Source: Zoroaster sp. YZ-2022 (taxonomy: Eukaryota; Echinodermata; Asteroidea; Forcipulatida; Zoroasteridae). Taken from it: a stretch of DNA of 64,000 nt. Shown in pieces: positions 54,901-64,000 of this stretch. Location of the stretch: positions 30,160,288 through 30,224,287 of the forward strand of contig CM055833.1 of the NCBI GenBank assembly GCA_029582265.1, written 5' to 3'. The position numbers and the translations under genes are program-made. Position 1 is the stretch's first letter, and each line of letters starts with the position of its first letter. Under the pieces are notes generated by a model that had not been told where the DNA came from, ran no database searches, and saw only the letters and a list, made by a program, of their open reading frames with translations.

Positions 54901-57900
54901 TGATCATCACACCAGTCACCAACGCCGTCAACTGTTGATAAAGAGAATGTACAATTCCACATTTAAACTTGAGGGTTTACGTTTATTTGGACCACATTTT
55001 TTAGTGGGTTTGTGGCAGCTAACGTTGTTAGTTTGGGTTCTAAGATAACCACTGGATAGCCCTCATGCACCGTCATGACCCAAAGAGGGAGCTGTAACAG
55101 CAGTTCCCTTTCTGGTACACCAACTTTAACACAGCTAAACTATTTTGTTATAAACAACACCATATTGCGCTCACATGAGTCTCATAATGCATAATGGTCT
55201 AGCTAATGATCAAAATACTGCAAAGTTGATATAACGCAACTACAGAGATGGTTTGATTATAAACCACAAAGCAACGTACTGTGAAATGTGATCACTAGCT
55301 AGACCAAGATGCAATGCGCACATATATTTGCCAAGTAGGTTATCAGCATGGCTCTCAATGACATTGCATGATAAGACTGATTGCATGGGCCAACAGAAAT
55401 AAAGAGAAATCTTATTCAACTTACAGCCTGGGAAAATACGATGTCTCGTCTACACTGCAGAGACTGAAGGAATGTCAGGTTACTATGCTCCTCCTGTGGA
55501 CAACATATCAACAAGAAATTATTCTATAACTGAAATAAAAGTAACTTTTGAAGATTATATAGGTTATTTCTACTAAATCGACCTTGCTGACTGGGTGGAT
55601 TTGTACCACTAGTGGGCTATGATGTACAGCAGCAGTTACAACTAAGCTAAACAGAAAATCCTGCTTAGCAAATACATTCAGTAAGCAGAGTAAAGCTGAC
55701 AACCAGCCAAAAACTATATACATAAACTGTATAAACTGCTTAAGCTGGTAACCCATAAAATGGTTTAAGCAAAGATTTCCGCTAAGCAAATTTGACTGCT
55801 CGTACAATGTCCTGCTTACCTGCATTCTAAGGAAGGCTATACTAAACTTGGCTTGTTCTTGTATAATGGCTACAGATTCCTTGAGGTGCTTGACACTAGA
55901 TTCTACCGAACCTAGACGCTCTTTGGGTGGTGCTGTGTTCGGCAGAATCTCTATAACTTGCTTGACGACATTCATGTATTCTGACAAATTCTTGATCATC
56001 CCTCTCTGCATAACATAAATAGTCAAAAACAATAACATGAACAGTTACCACAATTTTGTTAACACCTTACAGATGTAGTACAACATTGGTAATTACCGGA
56101 TAGGTAAAACTTGTAGCTTTGCATGGTGAAGAGGAGAAGTAAGACTAATTGTGGTGACACCATGTGAAATTCTCTATTGAGTAATTAGTTCTGAAAAGAA
56201 CTGGAGGTTAGAACTCGATGTTTCGATGAGTATGCTCTGATCGTCTTCAGGAGAACAAATTACCAAAATTATTATCCATATAATTGATGTGAAGTTGGTA
56301 AAGGTACCAACCATCCTGATAAATTACCCTGAATAAATATTCAGTAGGTTTGTGGGTTTACCACACCACAAGTCTTTCTACTCAAGCATGGATCCACGGC
56401 CTTAAAAAAGGTGTTGGCACAAAAATAGGAGCACACAATTTATGGTAAATTTACATGCATGGAGGGCACATTTCAATGTTTCTCAATGTTTACATGGTTT
56501 AAATTGTCTTCTTCTCAAGATTCCAGAAACACATTGCTCCAGACACTAAGCCCATTCATTCCTCATATCATCTCATGCACACGCATAATTCTCCTCACAG
56601 TATGACCACAGCAAATAATAAATGTTAAAACATTCAAATCAAGGCACCTTGGTTCAATCCCACAAGGAAACTTAACCTATTTATGAGCATGCATATATAA
56701 TATAGTATTTTTTTTTAGATCATCATAATTATCATGAATGGTAATAGTATAACATTGTTCAAGCTGTTTTTTCTAATTGCTTTTACATGTATTTTTCATA
56801 TATTATAAATTTGAACAACTGAATGTAAACATTCATCTTTATAGGTAAATTGATAATGATAAAATATTTAAAGGTTAAGTCAAGCATTAGTAATTGGGGA
56901 GGGGGTAGATGTGCCAATTACATTAATGAGCCCAATTCTTGCATGCATTCCCAGGTAGGGGTATTCCCCCACCCCCAAACACTGTTTGAACCCATTGACT
57001 CCCCAGTACAACTGTGTATTTTACCCTTATACTTAAGACATCAGTAAACATCAAACGACCCTTTGTAAAAAACACAAATTCACATAAGTTAGAAATACCA
57101 ATCACACTGTTATGAGCGCACAGCAAATAGTGCAACATACATAAAGAAAAGCATGCATCAGCATTTTTGCACATCTGAAAATTATTAGTACAATCTAAAA
57201 AACCAAAACAGGTAGTAAAATCTTATTCCTTTGCACACTTTTGGTATAAATACTGTACATTCACAACCTATGGGGATTTCTTTAAAATCTAAGAATAAAC
57301 TGATTCCAAGAAATTTGGTGAAAGTTCATAAACAACATCGGACATGGTCAAGAGGCCAGTGCTTCTTGATCAGAAGGGTTTGATAACAATTTATTCTTCA
57401 ATTAATTGAAAAAAGAGAAAAAATTACAAACTTTGAAGAATATCTTGTGTCATAACAATCATTTCACCCAAAATATTGCCATTTCATATTTTGATTTATA
57501 ACAGAATTTTTAAAGATAAGGTACTGAATTGGTAACTTATTTATAACCAAATCAATCTCGCCTGGACATGACTTTGGTCCGATTTGGTTTGAATTTAGGA
57601 AAGAGTAATCTTTCCTAAATTCCACATTAGAACTCCACATTAGACTACAAAATTTTCTTGGAATAACATAACGTAATATTAAGCTGTAACTTTCACAGGT
57701 TGTTTGTTAAATGTATATCTTGGTAATTAAGCATACTCATCAAAGCAGTTTTGCCAACATTACCAATGTTATATCTTCCCTTAAATCAAAAACCAAAAGT
57801 GTACAATGGTTTTTAACAATGCAAGCACAGAAAATTAATGCAGGGTGAAAGACAGCAACACATACCCAGGTAGATATTAGTTTACCAACACCACGACTCT

Positions 57901-59755
57901 CTGTTCCACTACGAGAATAACTAACACCAACAGTAGAACAGGGGGCTTTGACAAAACAGACCCCGTTCCACTCCCAATCCTCGTAGGGACTGCGGCTGAC
58001 CTGTTGATGGCTGCTGCTGATGCTGCTGGCCGAACTGCAGCGGTTGGAATGTGACGTCGGTAGACTCTGCTGGGACTCAGCGTCGCTGGTGCCGCTGGTG
58101 CGGCTGCTGCTGTTGCCACTGTCGCTGGGTGAGGAGGATTTGGTCGTGGACTTGTCGCTGGGCGTCTTGACTGAGGAGCTCCGGAAGGAGGCACTGCGGT
58201 ACGAGTTGAATGCTTCTTCCATGAAGGTCTCATTGATAATGTTCAGTAATTCAGTTACCTGTTTTGGGAACAGTAGGAAAAGGGGCTTTGGGGTCAAGGC
58301 TGACAAAAATCACACTTCATTATGTTGTAGCTGGGCAGTTTAGTGCAACCGAATGAAGTACTTAACACGTACGTTTAATTCTCCAAGTCAGAATGTGGAT
58401 TCCAATCCTAGTTCAAATTTTACTTTTTAAAAACCAAACCTTATCATTGAGTGCTGTAGACACGTTCTTCATGCTTTCAACACCGACATGCCTTGCTGCA
58501 GCCAATACATCTGTAGCTAACCAGTCTATGTTGGTCTTTAGAGTTGAGATTTGGCTGAGCGTCTTGGCTGCTTGGAGGGTCAAGTTCCTTGTTCCTATAA
58601 AACTACTGCAAATAGAGACAGTGTGTAAGACTAATAAGGCACTTTGTTGATCTGCAAATTATATGAGACCTGCTTCCACAAAACCAGGACAAAGTCGGCA
58701 GAAATACTTCATGGTTTTTGAGGTTTTTTGGTGTTTGAAGGGTTTTTATCACCTAGTCCCATCCCTAGTGGGTGATACCCAACTGTACCACACACTAGGG
58801 ATGGGGTTAGCAAGTATCACAGCTTTCCAGAAAGACAAAAACCTACCCTTATTTGGCATTCATTTCTTTCATAACTTTTGCATAGCCATTTTTTTGGCAG
58901 ATATATTTTTAGGGTGTAATTAATATTAATTTTTGATATCAATTTTTTGAAGTGAACTGTGAATTTTGTGTAGCATTTAGCTATGCAAAACAAGGGAAAT
59001 CGTTCACTGTGACGTCTAGTGTAAAAATCACAGTCTTCTCTATGGAGTGCCTTATGGCAAATAAACATAACTACATCTACTCTGATACCTTCGTGTTTGT
59101 TCTTCTGTATAATGATGGAGCATTCTCTTCAGCCCCCCATGTCTAAATTTTAATGAGTGAGCTGCCAGTGCACCGACCGTGATAATATCATACAGGGACT
59201 CTGTAAACAATCAACATAAACATGTATTAAACAATGGAGGAAAAAAGAAGGAATAAAACTACAAATAATTGTAAAGGGATGGCACAGAATTGATAATGTT
59301 GGCAAAACTGAGTGTGTTTACTGTCTCTGAATCAAGATGACCATTAAACAAGCAACCTGTGAATGTTTCAGCTAATTATGTTCCATTATTACATATAAAA
59401 AAAAATTATGGGGCTTTATCCCCTGGAACTCCCCCACCCTCCCCCAACAACGTCCCTGGATCCAGGGGCCTTACACTGGCCTCTGGACACCATGTCAAAA
59501 TATTAGCACATATAGGTACTTGCTTAATGTACAAAATCAAACACTCTGAAACAAAATCCTTGTGAAGTACATGTAAACGTAATAAAACAAACATATTAAC
59601 ATTTTAAAAAGAGAAACAATGAAAGACAGAAAAGACAGAATTGTGTTTACCTCTTCTGCCAGGCTCTTCTACTCTCAGTCTCTGAAGATGAAGATTAATT
59701 GGAACAAACTCTAGAAGCTTATCAGCTTTGGCTGTACTCTTCTTGAACTGTGGAC
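48991..59755 (-). CDS. INPP4-like: Inositol polyphosphate 4-phosphatase (INPP4-like), C-terminal 13 exons
   Basis: Exons on the minus strand, in order: 59651-59755, 59089-59200, 58440-58605, 57866-58258, 55820-56005, 55425-55493, 54808-54931, 54119-54242, 52956-53096, 50354-50451, 49961-50073, 49344-49498, 48991-49126 (TAG). All have GT/AG borders and every phase fits, giving about 640 codons. The phosphatase active site CX5R is 'CKSAKDR' in '[20 protein letters not shown]' (49344-49498). Other family landmarks are '[15 protein letters not shown]', '[16 protein letters not shown]', '[20 protein letters not shown]' and C-terminal '[15 protein letters not shown]'. The family removes the D4 phosphate from PI(3,4)P2, dampening PI3K signalling. 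Exon 57866-58258 carries a long Ser-rich insertion. The N-terminal C2-domain exons were not found; they are probably beyond the window. Confidence 0.92.
52623..52949 (-). CDS. Possible small secreted cysteine-rich ORF in an INPP4-like intron
   Basis: A 108-codon frame on the same strand as the host gene. Its ATG lies 6 nt into the intron after exon 52956-53096 (inside gtgagtATG). It begins with a hydrophobic signal-like segment ('[19 protein letters not shown]') and has about ten cysteines ('DCTKCYDLS', 'QCSKYPQ', 'CEYVCGEV'). Reading through from the INPP4 exon gives an immediate stop, so it is not an in-frame intron-retention tail. It could be a nested gene, an exon of something else, or chance. 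I do not recognise the family. Confidence 0.3.
   Translation of the reverse strand: MIVLITFLLLSLFIFAHMFVFDCTKCYDLSDDMYCLNFFANGKNIQIPQGDCANTKAPSQNYSGITCAEIYVQLIFQCSKYPQAVQIYCEYVCGEVLKLDQAICLHED
53497..53841 (-). mobile_element. Full-length tRNA-Leu-derived SINE with a LINE-like 3' tail
   Basis: The head (53757-53841, minus) looks like tRNA-Leu: box A tggccgagcggtct, anticodon-loop region ggactcaagttctgg, a variable arm, and box B gggttcgaatccc. The body contains acccaggggttaaatgggta and ctggggagctgagatggttt. The tail gcgccttgagcaccactcag, gtggatacgtgcgctatata and (ATT)n matches the CR1/L2-type LINE tail at 38040-38110. Confidence 0.8.
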
Positions 59756-60072
59756 CTTGAAACATTACAACAAAATAAAAGATTTGAAATAGGTGAACCC
59801 TATACACTAACGGTATTCTCGAGGAAAAAAACAAACACATTACATAACTACATATTTGTAACATTAAACTTACTTGTAAAAAGTTGATGACGGTATCAAA
59901 ACATGCCTTGAAATATTTCTGTCCAAGGTACTATCATTTTAGAACAATCAAACAAACTATTTTGCAAATGATTTTGTGTCCTTCAGAGACATAAGTTAGA
60001 ATGAATACGTACAAGTTCAATGCATTTTAACTATTTTCTAGTTTATTGGCCCAATAAAAAAATAAGCTGGAA

Positions 60073-60900
60073 CAGATTGGTTTTTATAGATATCTCTTGA
60101 TTCTTATAAAGTATGGATGCATTTACAGACATTGGTTGGTTTCTGTACATATCTCTTGATTCTTATAAAGTATTGATGCATTTACAGACATTGGTTGGTT
60201 TCTGTACATATCTCTTGATTCTTATAAAGTATGGATGCATTTACAGACATTGGTTGGTTTCTGTACATATCTCTTGATTCTTATAAAGTATTGATGCATT
60301 TACAGACATTGGTTGGTTTCTGTACATATCTCTTGATTCTTATAAAGTATTGATGCATTTACAGACATTGGTTGGTTTCTGTACATATCTCTTGATTCTT
60401 ATAAAGTATTGATGCATTTCTAGACATTGGTTGGTTTCTGTACATATCTCTTGATTCTTATAAAGTATTGATGCATTTCTAGACATTGGTTGGTTTCTGT
60501 ACATATCTCTTGATTCTTATAAAGTATTGATGCATTTCTAGACATTGGTTGGTTTCTGTACATATCTCTTGATTCTTATAAAGTATTGATGCATTTACAG
60601 ACATTGGTTGGTTTCTGTACATATCTCTTGATTCTTATAAAGTATGGATGCATTTACAGACGTTAGTTGGTTTCTGTACATATATCTTGATTCTTATAAA
60701 GTATGGATGCATTTACAGACATTGGTTGGTTTCTGTACATATCTCTTGATTCTTATAAAGTATGGATGCATTTACAGACATTGGTTGGTTTCTGTACATA
60801 TCTCTTGATTCTTATAAAGTATGGATGCATTTACAGACATTGGTTGGTTTCTGTACATATCTCTTGATTCTTATAAAGTATGGATGCATGTACAAACATT
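60073..60900. repeat. 59-bp minisatellite, about 14 copies
   Basis: The unit begins ttggttggtttctgtacata and continues tctcttgattcttataaag, tat(g/t)gatgcatttacagaca. Copies are almost identical, so amplification is recent. A single diverged unit is found at 49228-49290 and another at about 46735. Confidence 0.95.
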
Positions 60901-61033
60901 TTACCACAAGTGTCTATTGGCTTTATTAACAATAAATATTAGTGTATTGTTTCAATCAATCAATTTGTTTCCACATCAACATTCTGGCTGATATTGTGGT
61001 TGAGTGCCGTAAACACTCAGATTTCACGATTTT

Positions 61034-63290
61034 TCATAGCACCTCTTTTTCGGATAGATTATTTGTTGATTTTTGTTTTATCATCACTTGTCTGTAGGTT
61101 GAGTCAAGTAGCCCAGATTTGAGTTTGGTGTCGGGTAGTTTATCCGCGAACGTCAACTGCTTTATAAATCTTTGATCGGGGGCTCTGACACAATGACTGA
61201 TCCAATTCTTCTGCATTTTACCAATAAATTCTGAAACAAGACCTCGGTTGCAGATTTCAACTATTTTTTCGTTTTTCAGTCTATATTTTTTGAAAGTTTT
61301 TGTCTCACCTTTCGCATTTGTGTGGGAGAGAACTTCATTGAGTTTTTGGGTACCTCCTCGAACGATATGTCGTTGAAAACCGATATAACTTGAATCAATT
61401 TTTTGGGATTGTATTTTGGTAAGGCACCAACTTTGGCACCCGTAAGTGAGCTTTGACCGAACTAAAGCTTCCAAAAATTTGCACCGAGTTTGGAGTTCTA
61501 TTCCATAATTTCGAAAAAAGTTTTTCAACTCGAAAAACTTGCAAGTTGCTGCTGTAATTCGATTCTCAATTTCCATAGTTCCGGTGCTGGAATTATCGAA
61601 TTCGAGTTTTGCTCCCAGATATTTAAAGCTTTTGGAATTTTTGATTTTTTCCTCTCCTATTGTTACAATTGATTTGGGGTATTCATCAGGGTCTCCTTTC
61701 CCCAGTTTCCAATTTAATATCAAAGTTTCAGTTTTATCAGAGTTCATTTTCAGGCAGTAATTTTTGAAAACTTCATTGAGAATATTCAACATGGTATTCA
61801 ATTCTGTTTTTGATAGAGTTGGTAATCCAAGGTCATCAGCGTAACCTAACCATTTCAAAATGGCGAGACCGGCGGCAATTTTGCCTGTATCTGAACATTC
61901 ACCCGGAACTTTGAAAGGTATCTTAACAAATCTGATGCCTGCTTCTTCACAACGTTGACAGAAAACTTCCATCACATGGTCAGCATACAGATTGTAGCAA
62001 CCGCGACTCTGTACCACCTTGTCTGACTCCTGAGGTTGTTTGAAATGATGTTTTATCGCCTTTCAGATTGCACACAGTTTTGGAATACATATTTTCGAGT
62101 AATTTAATTATTGTAGAATTTTCTCCGAAAACCATCCTTAAGATGGTCATCAAAAATGGACGTGAGATGTGATCGAATGCTGCTGATAAGTCGACCATAC
62201 CCACATATATCTCAATTTGATTTTTATGAGCCCACTGGTGTAGGCGTTTCAGGCAATAAATGCCGTTGCAGCAGCGATTGGGCGGAAGCCCATCTGACCT
62301 TCATAAAGCACCCCGTCGTAGGTTTTGTTCAGCCTTACCAGTAAAATATTCACTAGAATTTTGGACAAAATTGTTGACAGCGTGATTCCACGGTATTTTG
62401 AGGGGTCTTTCATTGATCCTTTGTTCTTGAAGAGTGCTGAAATTTCCCCTTTTCCGTCATTTAATCCGGTACTTCACCTTTTTCCCAGATTTCAGAATAA
62501 AAATTGTGGATAGTTTCGACAAACTGTTCACTAGATATCGCTAGTTTCACAAGTTCACCAGGTATGTCGATACTTGATTTTTGATTTCGCAATTTAGAAA
62601 TTGCTTCGATAATTTCTTCCCATTTTGGTGTAGATTCATCAACATTGGTTGGTTCACGGTATGGGTGGGGTTTTTGAAGAGTGATCGTTGGAATATTTGA
62701 ATGATCCGGGTTGAAATGAGATTTGAAGAATTGAGATAGTCCATCACATTTTGTTTGTTTCGGTTTTTCACATGTGCTGAAGCTTGCTGTTTTGCAACAG
62801 CATATGCTTTTTCCATTTCTCTTGTCAAAACTGCAAAGTTGATTTTGTCAGCTTCGGATTTGAAATGTTCGTTTTCAACTGTTTGACTCGTTTTTCACCA
62901 TCTTCGCCAAGCGCGGCGGTAGTCTGATCGGTCACGACGAATATGATAATTGCGACGTTGAGCAAGAAGATCTTTCAGCTCCATATCATTATCCCATGGA
63001 AACGATTTTTGGGATGGTTTTGGTCTTGTTGGGAGCACCTTTGAGGCTTCTTTTATGAGAGAAATAATTTCGATGTCGGTTGGATTTTGATTGATTTCAA
63101 GATTTTCATCTAGAAGCGTGAGAAAATCTGATTTTGTTTGGTCAGAGATGTTTTTGAAGTCGATTTTTGAGGATTTCCGACTTTTCATATCACTTCGTTT
63201 TTTTTGACAATAGATCTTTTGAGTTTTGATGAGAAGGGTGATTTTGAATTTCCTGAAAATAAGTATCATCATTGTTGCTTTAGTAAATTT
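61034..63290 (-). pseudogene. Decayed non-LTR retrotransposon (RTE/Proto-like reverse transcriptase)
   Basis: Fragments on the minus strand in order: 63272-62895 ('MELKDLLAQRRNYHIRRDRS'), 62828-62547, 62204-61980 ('MVDLSAAFDHISRP', 'TTSGVRQGG') and 62017-61034 (327 codons) with the catalytic 'LGYADDLGLPTLS', 'MNSDKTETLIL', 'KYLGAKLEF' and 'LTYGCQSWCLT'. Frameshifts lie near 62000, 62290 and 62500. The endonuclease was not seen. YADD plus the thumb pattern places it among non-LTR RTs; clade assignment is tentative. Confidence 0.7.
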
Positions 63291-63299
63291 CCTTAGAAC

Positions 63300-64000
63300 A
63301 ATGTTTACTGTAAATAAAATTGAGGCATTTCACAAATTATACGCTTAATGTTTAACAATTTTGTTGCTTTAAAAACGAAGATGAAAATATTATAAGTCAA
63401 TGAGTCAGGACCCTCAAGAGAGACATATTTTTTCCATGCCCTCTAAACGGCAAGTATGTTCAAAATATCCTCTAAGAATTAATTCACTACAGGCTGCCAA
63501 GCCCATTCTCGCTCACCCAGACATGTTTTTTTTGTTCCAAATGTTCCACCTGGAGGTATTTAAACAACTTTGTCTCCTGAGCAGTCTGGGTGATTTCTCC
63601 ACGGGGTATGTCCAGGGAGACGACTTATTAGCTTCAGATGCAGGAAGGGCGATACAGGTCCTTGTTTTAACAAACTGGAACTTCCCCTCGTGGATAATGA
63701 TGTGTTCCCATCTAGACTGAAATGCTTGGAGAACTGGGGCATGAGAGTATGCGCTTCATTCTGGGTATTCATCTGGGTATTTTCTTTTTTGCCGGTGGTG
63801 TGGATCTGGTAGAACGGATGCTTTCCAGATCGCTCCTTCTCATCATATCAATGGAGACTTGGGGTAGACAATATTTGCAAATCACTTCCATGAGCCGTTA
63901 AAATATTGGCTACTCATTTCCACGCCACATGAAATTTGGTTCAGGCATGAGTGATTTCGCCTCTGGGAGCCTCGGCATGTTATTCACCGTTGATTTAAAG
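63300..64000. other. Unassigned end of window
   Basis: Semi-open frames on both strands (e.g. plus 63400-63720) but no recognised motif. Possibly remains of another retroelement. Confidence 0.3.

Overview
The window is animal nuclear DNA: spliced genes, a dense mix of LINEs, SINEs, MITEs and minisatellites, and one large virus-like element. The TRIM ligases with MIB/HERC2 domains, the INPP4 homologue and the repeat types suggest a marine invertebrate deuterostome, most likely an echinoderm. That assignment is inference. Family names come from motif recognition; no database search was run.

Layout. 0-12.1 kb holds a plus-strand tandem cluster of RING/B-box TRIM genes: the 3' end of one gene, a complete gene A (3 coding exons, 444 aa), and gene B, which has an unrelated C-terminal tail and decayed MIB exons downstream. 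Promoter/5'UTR blocks are duplicated within the cluster. 12.5-18.4 kb holds exons 2-9 of a minus-strand class V (PLP) aminotransferase; its first exon lies at 40.2-40.5 kb. The ~21.8-kb intron 1 between them contains a whole Polinton/Maverick element (about 18755-38926). 41.6-44.4 kb is a nest: a 56-bp minisatellite split by a LINE, which is itself split by a hAT element with a perfect 8-bp target duplication. 49.0-59.8 kb holds 13 phase-consistent exons (C-terminal ~640 aa) of a minus-strand inositol polyphosphate 4-phosphatase. 60-64 kb holds a 59-bp minisatellite and a decayed non-LTR retrotransposon.

The Polinton has terminal inverted repeats made of tandem 115-bp units (3 copies on the left, about 9 on the right). 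It encodes a protein-primed family B DNA polymerase, an rve-type integrase, an FtsK/HerA-type packaging ATPase, a putative double jelly-roll major capsid protein and a set of unnamed membrane or structural proteins. The capsid frame and several small frames are open. Polymerase, integrase, ATPase and others carry frameshifts, mostly in A/T runs, plus in-frame stops. All five in-frame nonsense codons I found are TGA followed by G, whereas every genuine terminal stop I could read is TAA or TAG. A solo LTR, a 0.8-kb insert and a CR1/L2-type LINE have since landed inside it.

Host genes and mobile DNA are interleaved: the Polinton enlarged an aminotransferase intron, and that gene's 3' half is missing where the TRIM cluster begins. 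No adenain-like protease was recognised in the Polinton.
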